Source: Thysanoteuthis rhombus (Eukaryota; Mollusca; Cephalopoda; Oegopsida; Thysanoteuthidae). Taken from it: a stretch of DNA of 64,000 nucleotides. The position numbers and the translations under genes were made by a program. The stretch is from contig OY735207.1 of NCBI GenBank assembly GCA_963457665.1, positions 34,515,816 to 34,579,815 on the forward strand, in the 5' to 3' direction. Within the stretch, counting starts at the first letter, position 1. Each line of letters begins with the position of its first letter. The notes under the pieces were generated by a model. That model saw only the letters and a program-made list of their open reading frames with translations, was not told where the DNA came from and made no database searches. Positions 41,471 to 51,872 of this stretch are shown here, piece after piece.

Positions 41471-42163
41471 GATTGATTTTCAAAATGGAAAAAAAATTGC
41501 TGAAGATGGTTTGAAAAGTTTAGATAAGTTAACTCAAGATATCCACCAACAAATAGGTTGTCCTGTTGAGTTGAATGACAACCCCGTTTTAGTTAGAACT
41601 TAATAGAAATAATGCTGTTACAGTTGAAGAATTGACTTGAAAAATTGAAGTCAAGCCATTCAACAGTTCACAGTCAACAACAATACAGGAAAAACATTCA
41701 TGATTTGGCAGAAGCCAACCATGAAGCAAGTGTAGATCTGCACTCTCCTGTAACCATCATTCTTTAACAGATTAGTGATGACAAATTGATATTTTATAAG
41801 TTACAACAATACAAACCGATAGACAATGGCTATCTGGAGGTGAAAAGGCTAAAGCACAATACATACAAGGAAAGTTTTGGCTAAGATTGCATAGGTGCAG
41901 TGTACTTGGAGTTACAACTAGTCAATGTTACAATTATAGCATACACCTATTAACAATAGTTAGATCATTTAAACACGGCTTTGAAGGAAAAGCCCAGTAA
42001 GATCAATCACACAGGTATGGTATTTCATCATGATAATGCAGTGCTCCATACATCAGAGAATACATCTGAAAACAATGGAGGTCTTGTCTTGGGGGAGAAA
42101 AAAAAAATTCCACCACATCCTTATTACCTAGATCTTTCTCAATTTAATTACCATTTATTCTGA
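41471..42163 (+). pseudogene. Mariner-family transposase relic
   Basis: Broken pieces of a mariner (IS630/Tc1 superfamily, DD34D type) transposase are readable in the plus direction. They include DFQNGKKIAED near 41475, an ISDDKLIFYK segment near 41773 corresponding to the region of the first catalytic aspartate, CIGAVYLELQLVNVTI near 41890, ALKEKPSKINHTGMVFHHDN containing the second catalytic aspartate (frame 41981-42163), and HPYYLDLSQFNYHLF, where the usual catalytic SPDLAPSDYHLF has become YLDLSQFNYHLF. Several stops and frameshifts separate the pieces and the total is shorter than a full transposase, so it is inactive. Terminal inverted repeats were not identified. Confidence 0.85.
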
Positions 42164-42419
42164 ATTTTACAGAACAATTCTGATGGACTACTTAAAATAT
42201 ATAAAAAGGTCAAAACTACCCTACCAACATTCTTTTCCTAGAAACCAAAACACTTACAAAATCAGTATAATGAACAAATTCTGATTAAATATACATTTTT
42301 GATTTTTTTTTTCTGACCTTAAATTCAGATATTACTTACAAGATGACTTGATACAAACTGAAGCTTTTCAATGCAAGACTAATTGAATTTAGTAGTAGGG
42401 AGGGGGGGGGGAGATAAAT

Positions 42420-42420
42420 T

Positions 42421-42478
<58 letters not shown>

Positions 42479-42484
42479 GTGTGC
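42420..42484. repeat. Compound A / (AT)n / (AC)n microsatellite
   Basis: A run of about 15 A passes directly into about 36 nt of AT dinucleotides, then a short ACACAC and GTGTGC tail. Confidence 0.95.
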
Positions 42485-43126
42485 GTGTGCTTTACAAAAC
42501 AAAAAGTGAACAAAGCATAATCTAATACAAAGACAGAAAAAAGAAAAACAATATTCATATCAAACTAATGGAAGGGGCATGAATGTATTACTCTGATGAT
42601 TGAAAGAAAAAAGATCTAAGATTTTCAGGAGTTGGGTACAGATCCCCCCCCCACACACACCAAAAAAAAAAAAAAAAAAGTCTAGAATAAAATTCTGTGA
42701 AGAAGCATTGTTATTCTATGATCTGTTTGGAATAGGGTTTTTATCCTAGTTTCAGCCAAAGTGTTCTTCACAGAGTCAGTGTCAAAGGACATTAAACATT
42801 TTCAATGCTCTGTCTGCTGAGCATCTGAAAACCTTGGAACTTTAGATATTAAGTAGTTGTATTCCCATATAGTAATACAAGTAATCTTTGCAAGTAATCC
42901 AGGATTTAAAAATCACAAAAGTCTTGAAAAGAAATTTTATTTACTATGTAAAACTAATAAAAACAATTGGCAATTATTGATTTTAATTCATAATCACAAA
43001 AACACTTATTTCAAATACAAGTCACTTTAAAACAAGCTATTATACTTAGCTCAATTCTTAATGCCAGATTTACATAAGATGAAATTCATTTTGCAGTAAA
43101 CATAATGGTCTCCTTACGAGTTTAGC

Positions 43127-43158
<32 letters not shown>

Positions 43159-43873
43159 AAATGTAGACCAGTGAGATTTGATCTAACAATCTCAACATTG
43201 ATTATGAACAGAAATCAAACATTGGATAGATGAGGAATACAATAAAAAAAATTAAATAAAAGATAACACTACAGCACTGGTTATGAATACAGACAAATTT
43301 AAAATCATTCAACCGGTGCTGCATTCAGGCAAAGAATGAACGGCCAAAATATTGTGTTGAGACAAAGATGCAAAAAAGTTTCTTCATTGATGATATTAAC
43401 CCCTTTCAAAAATTTCAAAGTTAGAGCAATACTGGCATACTTAATTTACTCATGAAGATTCATCTTAGATCATGTCTGCAGAAGTGACATTTATACCATT
43501 TTTCATCAAATAATCAGTAATACATTTATACAAGGTTAATATTGATTTCATACGAATCTCAGAGGCTAGGATGATCAGTTTCGTAGACAAGGATTCCAAT
43601 TTTCAATAGAGCATGATGTATTTTATAGATTAAGAATATTTCTTAGATGTCACGTCCCCAAGAGAAAACCCTCAATGGACTATGACTGCTCAGTGTCAAC
43701 TGAGTGATCCAAGTCAAGTCGAGACAAGGACTTTATACCTCCAAGTTTTTATGATAACCCCCTAAGCAGAATGTAAATCCACCGAAGAGATACCTCTAAC
43801 CTAATCTCAGACTCAATTAGCTGCTTAGTGCACAGGGAAATTTATCCTAATGAAGAGTATACCATATTTTTCA

Positions 43874-43950
43874 CTCGTACTGGAATCAAACCCAGGACAT
43901 TCTACTTGAGAAAGAAACAAGTTAACCATTACATTATCCAAGCGGACTAA
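43874..43950 (-). repeat. tRNA-derived SINE-like head
   Basis: On the minus strand an A-box-like TAATGTAATGGTT (43924-43936) and a strong B-box-like GGGTTTGATTCCAG (43880-43893) occur at tRNA spacing. Surrounding bases do not form a clean cloverleaf. The downstream sequence differs from that of the elements at 5174 and 62788, suggesting a separate SINE family. Confidence 0.55.
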
Positions 43951-45016
43951 GAATATTTCCATAGATTTAATTTTTGTTAGGCTGAAGATTATTCTATACA
44001 GTTTTAGCCCTGAAGGCAGTTATACCCATTTATATTCAAAGAAAATATTCCCATGGTTCAACTTCCATAAGCAATTGACGAATTTAATCATAAAAAACTG
44101 AAGGAAGCAATACATAAGTTCAAAATTCGAACTTAGAATTCATAATTTTCTATTACTATTTACTTCTAAGACGCTTTAGATGAAAAGCACCAGTACTTAT
44201 TGGTGATTTGGTAATCTTTGGATTTGGGTTCAAGCAATTTTAACCATTAACAAAACTGACTACAGATGCACAAGATGAACAAAATGGCATCACGAATAAA
44301 TGATATTGGTGGTTAGAATAAAGTTTAAACGCGCGCATGCATTTACATGCACACAAATGTGACACGAGTGCTTTTCTCTGAAAACTTCCTATTTTGACAG
44401 AATCAGAATGAGTAACCGAGCATTTTGATAATTGTAAATCGAATTTTTTTGAAAATCAGGTTGAATGTAAAATGACTTGCCATCAACTGCTTTTTATCTA
44501 CGTTTGATCATCTATCTTGTATATCCATATACTATTCGTCAACATTATATTTCACACATACCCAAATCCAAACATTGCCAATGATTTTTCCACAAACAAA
44601 TGGTGCGTATCAACTGGATAGAATTTCATAGACTGAAGTAAATTGTGGGATTTATAATTAGATTCTAAAAGACCATTTTTTCAAAAACTTGGCATTTTCT
44701 TCATCTTTTGTCAGAACTAAAATGTTGCTTATTCTTATATACTTTGATAAAAGACAGACATCAAGTTTTCATGATCAATACAAGTACAAAATCAAAGGCA
44801 AAGAAAAAAAAGTACAATCTATAGTTAAATCAAAAGGTTATACTTCAAAACTGTCCAAAAAGAATCAATCAAAAAGGTCCAGTCTTTGTATACTTCTAGT
44901 TAAGAGATTAACTTAGTTTTCTTCAATTCAAAGGGTTTTTTTTATTAAAGTTATGAAATCTGGTTAAAATATGCCATCCACTAAAATAAAATAATGACAT
45001 GTAAAAACAACTATAC

Positions 45017-45331
45017 CTTGAACAGTAAAGTTCCCCATTCGCTGAACCGTTCGTTCACCTTCTATTACACACCATAGAATAACGGTTGGTATATCAGTGT
45101 CACTTATGTTGTACTTAACCGAACTTAAAACTTGACGATGACATCCATCAGTGTGGGTTACTCGAGTATTTCCCGCAGTGAGCTGGGAGGAAAGGGTGAT
45201 AGTTCTCTGATACCATTTCACAGAATAAGGGCCTTCTTTACTGATGGATCCTATGCACTCAAAGTTCGAATTTTGATGGACCACAGGTTCACCAGTCGAG
45301 ACTTTCCTTATAAGATCGACTGTTGGCAATA
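45017..45331 (-). CDS. Immunoglobulin-like domain 2 exon
   Basis: Acceptor TTTTTTTTATTTTCAG and donor GTATAG bound 315 nt with phase 1 at both ends, the classical arrangement for an Ig domain exon. It encodes 104 codons. Visible Ig landmarks are the B-strand cysteine in NFECIGS (residue 137), the C-strand tryptophan in VKWYQR (151), and the F-strand cysteine in ILWCVIEG (199), which would form the core disulphide with Cys137. An extra cysteine lies in TDGCHRQ (175). N-glycosylation sequons are NIS and NFT. The G strand ends in NFTVQ at the exon border. This fits a C2/I-type Ig domain, but the exact set cannot be decided by eye. Confidence 0.92.
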
Positions 45332-46291
45332 CTGAAAATAAAAAAAACCCATAAAACCAATTATTCAAATATGTCAATCATAAAACCTGTAAGTGAAAAG
45401 AATTACACTTCCTGCACACTATTTTCTTTGCTTTTTACCACCATGTGAGCTTTCATTAATATGAAATATCAAGTGTCTATTTGTCTAGACCTGTGATGAC
45501 AGACCTGTGATGACAGACCTGAGACATGCCAGTTTTTCAGGTGACAGTTTGAAATTATATTTTATTAAACTTAAAGTTTTATAGATAGATACATTAGAAA
45601 AAAGGCTGCTTAGCCTATCAATAGACATTAACAGAACTAAAATATAGTAAACCCTTGCTATAATGAATTATAGCTTCAACACGTGCATCTATCAAAATTG
45701 ACTTACTGTACTAAGCTTGATAAATGCTGCGAACATGTGGACCATAAAAAACATAACATAAACCTAACATTAATTTCTCATTTTCAATTTTAAATGTTAT
45801 TATGGTTGAACTTCAATCATTTTCTCCATGAATTTTAATATACAATAATTCACCAAATGTCCATCTACATGTGATCCTAAAACTCAAACAGCTAGAGCTA
45901 TTATCAAATTTTCTGTGGTTATTAATCAGATCCTGGAGTAGGCCCTTAGTGAGTTTTGGGAAGTTCCTCTCCTCAGAAGTTTTGGGTAGAGGGCTCATTT
46001 TGCAATGGAAGTTTCTGCAAAATTAGTATAAACTCAGTGACTCGAGTTCAAACTCCAAGTGAAACTCGTAGTCCATCTAAATGTTTCTTAAATCATTTTT
46101 GACAGCGATTTACTTTGACCGTAGATTTGAATTCATGCTAAGAGTCTCTGAACTGCATGGAATCCCACCCCCAACAGTGAAAAGAAACCATTTCTCCACT
46201 TCTAGGGTCCCGAAAATGGATTAAAGTTCAGATCCAAAAAACAATTTCATTACTCGTTATGGAGAACGTGTGAAGAATTCGAAGTTCTTAC

Positions 46292-46454
46292 TCTGAACAG
46301 TTAGATCCATGTATACATAATTGTCAAAACACAGGAATAACTTAAACCCAGCGAAAGTGTTTACACCAGTTAATTGCGAACAACAACAATTACATGCACA
46401 ATAGATGAGATACATGTGAAAGTTATCTTTCCTTAATCTCCAGGTGAACAACAT
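46292..46454 (-). pseudogene. Possible relic of an Ig-domain exon (E-F-G strands)
   Basis: On the minus strand the frame ends with LTGVNTFAGFKLFLCFDN followed by YVYMDLTVQ and a donor-like A|GTAAGA. This resembles the end of an Ig domain: AGxKxFxC for the usual D-x-G/A-x-Y-x-C motif, and DLTVQ for the G strand. It matches the way the true domain 2 exon ends (NFTVQ, then one base, then the donor). The upstream half of a domain (B-strand cysteine with proper spacing) is not recognisable. The only acceptor-like AG nearby gives the wrong phase for joining domain 1. It may be a decayed duplicate exon, or the resemblance may be chance. Confidence 0.35.
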
Positions 46455-46582
46455 CTTGGGCAGTATATCATGTTGGGTGTGATCAATTAAAAAATTAGAA
46501 AAAAGGTGATCAATGTATAAGTTACTTTGAGTTTAGTTAGGTGATCACTAAAAAGTCGGGGGGGGGGGGGTCTTTTTTCTCC

Positions 46583-47288
46583 AGCTGAAATAGCATTAGT
46601 GAGCATTTCCCCCCGTTGATGTATTAAAAGATCTGACAACCCTGGTTCTTATGATGGAAGCAGTGGGGTATGGTTCTCCCATCAGAAGTTATTCTCCATG
46701 AATAGAGTTTTTGATTCACTATTGCCACGTTTTTGTTCATACACAAACCCTAATAAGTTGCATTGAAAAGGTGGCAAATCTATTGTATTCAAATTATTGC
46801 AGCAATCTAAGACTGTGATATTATGTAATAATAAGCACTCAGTACAAAATAGTTTCTCCAAGTCATTTACTTTTTCTTCAGAAACAATGAAATAAAATGT
46901 AATAGGAGGGAGAAAAAAAAAGACCCATCTTGTTTCTGGAAAGGTTTATTCCAAGACAGATACATGGTTACAGTTATTCATTTGTAATGACTCAAATTAA
47001 CTTTGGTATTACTTTCACTGTGTTCAAAAGGAGTTGAATAATATTCAACACATTTTCCATTACATGTTGAACAAAGCAACTCACAGGTTTTATTCAGAGA
47101 TGTTTTCTCACCAATTTGTCACTAGATAAGTTCATTAAATGAGAAAACTAGAAAACAATTTAGAACCTATTGGCATAAGTTTTTTGATCAGAAATTCTTT
47201 TATACTACATTGTTTATAAAAAGGCAAAAGCCGAGGTTATCTTGGCTCATTTTTCGGTTAGCCAAGGTAAAATGTTCCCTCCCGCATA
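46583..47288 (+). repeat. Duplicated block, copy B (direct repeat with 3261-3970)
   Basis: Near-identical to copy A over about 570 bp, then clearly more diverged over the last 130 bp or so. It lies in the intron between the two Ig exons and is preceded by a poly-G run and a T-rich stretch. I see no terminal inverted repeats or target-site duplication. Confidence 0.93.
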
Positions 47289-48401
47289 TCATTGTGAACA
47301 TTGCTGGACACTAACTTGGGGACCAGTTTAGCACTAACTTACATTGTAAATTGAACTACTTTAATTTCCTCCAAAAATCTTCATATAAAATTTCCCTACT
47401 CATTGAGGAGTATAGGTAAACAACTGTCTCTACTATGAACAGTTATTAGTGAGAGTAGTCCAAATACGCACATTTATATACTATTGCACAAAACCACAAC
47501 CTCTTCTATGTTATTACTGTATTGTTTGAGCATAACATTTGCGGTAGTGCAATAAGAGAGCAAGAAAAGGCTGTGAAATTCAAACTTTATAAGAGATTAA
47601 AATATCAATTTTATTTGAAATATCAAATATTTTACTGAGAGAGAAGGGGGAGAGATTATGAATTCATAATCATGTCATGATAAAACATTCATTCTGACCA
47701 TACTTTTCTTGGAAAAGAGTTTTATATTCTGACAACACTATTTTTCATAAGTTTTGTTTTTTTTTCCCCCCACATTTAAACAATTTCCCCAAAAATATTT
47801 TGGGATATAACAGGTTTTTATTTTTTGTCAGATGAAACTGGATTTCAAGTACTTCAGTTACTTCCCTTCACTTCATCGTTAAATTGTTAGGGGATGAGCG
47901 TTTCTGAAAGGATAAAAACTGATGGGAACTTCTATTCCCCCTCCCCGTCCCGTGTAATGCGAGTGTGTAGGGGGAGGGGTTACTTTTAAGTATCAAAATC
48001 GAAAAGGAACTTCCCCTTTCCTGATTAGTTTTCTATATAGAAAGATTCTTCTATCTTTAGTCAACTACCCAACACCCACTTCCTACCTAATTAAACTATT
48101 AATGAAGATTTACTGCATCATCAACAGCAACCTTTCATCGTTAGTCATTGGATATAGATAATCACCAGGATTTGCCAGATCTCTATCATGGGTGTCGCAG
48201 AACCAACCTAGAGTGTTTCTTTGCTTGATTTAGACCCCATACATGTCAGATTAATGCAAAATATCTACCAACAACAGTTCCTTCCTCAGTTCACAGACTC
48301 GGACCCCTTTCAGCTTGAAAATGGCAGCAGATTATGTAGAGGTAATCAATCGAAATAAAGGGGTGATCAATGAATAAGTAACTTCTCGCCTTTTGTTAGA
48401 C

Positions 48402-48435
<34 letters not shown>

Positions 48436-48660
48436 AAATTTTCCAAAAGCAGCAGTAGAGACAAACTAAGTGACTAATTTAGCATTAACCTACATTAAAA
48501 TTCAAAGTTCACCATCACAGGTCAAGATGGTCATTTTTCTCTTCAAGCCAATTGCCGATTTCTACCCACCCCATCATTCCAAGACAAAATCAAATCATAC
48601 ATTATCAGTTCTTAAAGACAAATGTTTTCGATACATGAAATCATTTGTCTTAATTCTTAC

Positions 48661-48993
48661 CTTGCAAGGTTTGATTGTTGGAATCCATACTTGTAAAATC
48701 TCCGTTCACCTTACACACGTACCATGTGAAGTCCGCACACTTTAGCCTCGGAAAGATAAAAGTCAGAGAACCTTTTTTTAATGTTGTTCCAACGGAAACA
48801 TTCAGAGAGATTTGTTTATTTGGAGCCAAGACAAACGTACGTTTGTCCATCATGTAATTTGTGGTAATCATTTCCCCCCCCTGGGACAAGGAAATTATTG
48901 GTGCTTGCTGATCTGCCTTAAAATCACATGTTACTTTAAATTCTGTGTTTAGAGCGCCATATAAAGACGACATCCTCATTGCTACATTGAGAC
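48661..48993 (-). CDS. Immunoglobulin-like domain 1 exon (most 5' exon found)
   Basis: Acceptor CTTTTTCCTTTATTTCCAG and donor GTAAGAAT bound 333 nt with phase 1 at both ends. The 110 whole codons show an Ig-like pattern: the B-strand cysteine in FKVTCDFK (residue 23), a D/E-strand region with NVSVGTTLKKGSLTF, and CADFTWYVCKVNGD with cysteines 86 and 94. Cys94 is the likely F-strand partner of Cys23. The usual C-strand tryptophan is missing; PIISLSQGG occupies that place. Two N-glycosylation sequons (NVS, NQT) are present. Phase 1 at the 5' side requires an upstream exon, most simply one encoding the signal peptide, which I did not find in the window. Confidence 0.88.
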
Positions 48994-49399
48994 CTGGAAA
49001 TAAAGGAAAAAGTTTTAAAAACAACAGTAAAATCTATGAAGGCATGAGCAAATTGAAAGATCAAAAAGACAGAATATAAGAAAAGAATGATTGTTTGCCA
49101 GTGAAAAAAGTTGATCACGTTCAATATATTGTACAAAGAAAGAATGAGCATTTCACAGTCAGGTGGAAATCCTGTTGAATCCCTTACAATAAGCTGTTGA
49201 GATTTTTGTACTACGTGCTTTTTCTGACAAATGAAAAAAAAAAAAAAAAGTAAATTTGTAACCACTTCTAAGATTCTAATGAAAATTGATATGACAAGTG
49301 AGTTTTTGGACAAACATTCAAAGACGAAATCTGTTTTTCAAAATTCCAATTGGGTGAGTGGCAATGAAACCCCTCCTATTCCAATATTTTGGTAAAATA
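48994..49399 (-). other. Upstream intron, part without features
   Basis: Sequence directly 5' (minus sense) of the first recognised Ig exon. It has the polypyrimidine tract of the acceptor and a 16-nt A-run on the plus strand, and no coding exon was recognised. The minus-strand open frame 48936-49313 is in another frame from the Ig exon and hydrophobic by composition only. Confidence 0.6.
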
Positions 49400-50915
49400 C
49401 CCCAGTATTTTAACATCAGTCATATGACATGGACCTTCTCCAGGATTCACAACATCTCACTGTCATGGGTATCATAGAGCCAATACTCCTAAACTCGTTT
49501 AGTTTGTCTCTCCATCTTGTATTTTGACGGTCAATTGGACTTCGTCCTTGGGGTTTTTTGCCTAGCTTGTCACACCATCTTTCTGTCAATCACGATTTCA
49601 CATATGATCTTTAAGAATCCATGGTACGAGTCATGATGTCTATTGGTCATCTGCCATTCTTGCAAAAAGACCAGCCCATTGCTATTTGAGTTTTCTAATA
49701 GATTCTATGATGTCTCACACTCCTGTTTTCCCCCTGATATACTGTGCTGTTTTATGATCTCTCTATGTGAGGTTGAGCATAATTCTTTCATGTGCACATT
49801 GCATGCTTCTCAATCGGCAGATCAGTCTTTTGGTTATGTTCCATGCTCCAGTTCCATAGGCGACCATCAGGAGGATGCATCGGTTGTATACCCTTGAGCT
49901 TGCTCTACTGAAAGCTTGCCATTGAGCGATTCTTCACTTGATTTCTCCTTTTGAGGATTTCACAGAGATTTGTTGTTCTAGGTAGATGTAGTGGTCTACT
50001 TTCTTTAGTTCTGCCTCTTTGATTGTTTTGTTCTTATCTATTTTGGATTTGATTATTGTGCATGTTTTGCTGAAGTTTGTGTGATGGCAGTCTTTCTTGC
50101 TTTCTTCATTTAGTTCATCTATCATCAGTTGAAGGTTATGTCGGTTCTCTGCAAAAAGGGCAATGTTGTCTGCAAACCTGAGGTTGCTCAGATATTTGCC
50201 GTTTATTTTGATTCCTTTGTTTTACCTAGTCTAGGTTTCAGAATATCATCTCCAGGCAGGCCGGCTGTGAAGAGTTTGGGTGAACTGGTATCACCTTGTC
50301 TGACCCTTTTTCGAGCTGAAAGTGCTCTAATTCTTTTTGTAGCTGGATAAACAAACTAGTGTGACTGTGTATATGTTGCAATACTCTGATGTATACATGG
50401 TCTACACTTTGTAGACTGATGGCCTTTGTGACCATGGGAATTTTCACTGACTCGGAGGCTTTCCTGAAGTCTGTAAATGAATCAGCAAATGGCATTTCAT
50501 ATTCTGCAGCTTTTCTTTCTGCTGAATCATTGAATGGAGATGCTTCATGGTCAAGCAAATTCTTATAAAGCCAACTTGTTCCAGATTTGGTTGGTTTCCT
50601 TTAGTGCCTCTGTGATTCAGATTTTTGTAAAAAGTTTGTAGATGCAGTTAAGTAAGGTTATAGGTCTGTAGTCATTGAAGTTTTTCAGGTTTCTTTTTTT
50701 TATATAAAAGCACAATGATTGCCATGCCCCAGTCTTCCAGGACTTTACTTGGTTTTAGGTCTAAGCTGAATAGAATAGCTAGTTTCCTAGTGATGATCTT
50801 ACCCACTTCTTTGATTAGATTAAATGTGATGTTATCTGGTCCATGGGCTTTCAACTGATCCTCACTAAGATAGGACCCTGAGGTTTGCACTATTGGATAG
50901 AGAATACTCAGCAAT
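49400..50915 (-). mobile_element. RTE-like LINE: reverse transcriptase and C-terminal region, frameshifted
   Basis: In minus orientation the pieces run in the normal LINE order. KAHGPDNITFNLIKE and EDWGMAIIVLLYKK lie near 50700-50850. A DFRKASESV...HVYIRVLQHI segment is at 50330-50480. RFADNIALFAE at about 50150-50185 is the catalytic region, where the second aspartate of the usual FADD motif is asparagine. Then KVDHYIYLEQQISVKSSKGE lies near 49950-50000, and degraded ARMADD..DH and LEKVHV near 49430-49650 match the C-terminal region of the copy at 15414-15796. Several stops and frameshifts make it inactive. The endonuclease part is missing. It probably sits in an upstream intron of the receptor gene. 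Confidence 0.9.
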
Positions 50916-51735
50916 ACGATAAAGCCTTAATGCAGTTTGCCCAAGAATGTCCCTTATTAAGGGGGACATTTTTTTAATGGTGGACCGGGGAGGGGGGGTA
51001 GCCAATCACATTCCTGAAAATTATTCTCATGAACTGCCCCCAGGTACCCTCTATCATATGCAACTGTTAGTTTTGTATTTTTTGCTCTTTACAGAGCGAA
51101 TAAGTAGGCTGTTAACATTACCTATTTTTATAAGTTTTCCAAGCTCCCTACCTTCCAAAAAAGAAAAAAAAATATTTGAGTGTGGAAGGTTCAAGTCATC
51201 TGATGACACGAGTTTACATTTTTAAATAAGAACAGCATACATAAATCTGATACATCTTATGATTTTATTTACGTTTTGTCCCCTCCACCTTTGAATTTTT
51301 TAAAAATATACTGTACATATAGAAATAAGTTTGACATTACTAACCTAGTATTGTCCTGATCGAGATACAAAAAAGAAACAAGATTGCAATTACAGTGGTA
51401 TCTAAGTTTTCAATGAAACTAAGCAGTTTATAGACTTTACAAGGTATAATATAATACACTGAATGGCCACAATGCCTATTCAGGAGATTTTATTCCATTT
51501 ACATTTTTAGTTTCTTATAGTCAAAGTAATCAGCATTCTTCTTATATTTAAAAAAGCAGCTCTCTGAGATATGCCTATTTGTCATTTTTATTCACTGTAA
51601 TTTTGATCTGTTTTAACAAAAGTTATAGTGAAATCTCAGGTGACAATTGAACATGAAAAAGCACCAGGATATATACCATAGGTATCCAGCCTGCCCAGCC
51701 CTAGCAAGACCTCAATGAACTGCAGATAAATAACC
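50916..51735. other. Non-coding stretch, no gene recognised
   Basis: AT-rich sequence; the frame at 50947-51225 has no domain character. The endonuclease of the neighbouring LINE is not recognisable here. Confidence 0.5.
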
Positions 51736-51872
51736 CAATGTCACAGTTTCTGTACATAGATAAGCTTCTCAAGGTAACATGGATGCAAGTTGGATTCTTG
51801 CCTGTTTACCCACTGCCATAGACTGATGATCAGAGTGGTTGTGATGGAGAGCAACTAAAATTGAGATGAAAG
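51736..51872 (+). repeat. SINE-like element, relative of the 5174-5363 element
   Basis: A B-box-like AGTTGGATTCTTGC near 51789 is followed about 50 bp later by GCAACTAAAATTGAGATGAA (51851-51870). That motif also ends the element at 5174-5363 in the corresponding position. The A box is not convincing. Confidence 0.4.

Larger units (their letters stand above)
39123..45016 (-). other. Intron of 5.9 kb containing mobile-element relics
   Basis: Holds a mariner transposase relic (41471-42163), an A/AT/AC compound microsatellite (42420-42484), a tRNA-like SINE head (43874-43950), and several A-runs of 16-27 nt. No additional exon was recognised. Confidence 0.75.
45332..48660 (-). other. Intron of 3.3 kb between the Ig exons
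   Basis: Contains a possible dead Ig exon (46292-46454), the second copy of the duplicated block (46583-47288), a 14-bp tandem duplication at about 45488-45524, a 12-nt poly-G run next to the duplicated block and a 30-nt A-run (48403-48432). Confidence 0.8.
18945..48993 (-). other. Gene locus: two-Ig transmembrane receptor with ITIM/ITSM tail (5' end missing)
   Basis: Seven minus-strand exons join with consistent phases 1,1,1,1,2,0 and canonical GT..AG introns of 3.3, 5.9, 5.7, 2.3, 1.4 and 10.2 kb. The joined coding part is 1241 nt, about 413 residues. Numbering from the first split codon: Ig-like domain 1 at about 1-111, Ig-like domain 2 at about 113-216, stalk 217-232, membrane helix about 238-262, cytoplasmic tail about 263-413. 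The tail has tyrosines in ITIM-like (Tyr293, Tyr382) and ITSM-like (Tyr407) settings and a nine-proline run. The family role inferred is cell-surface recognition with SH2-phosphatase or SH2-adaptor recruitment. No signal peptide or start codon was found up to 64000. The ligand is unknown, and an adhesion-type Ig protein is the main alternative. Confidence 0.85.
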
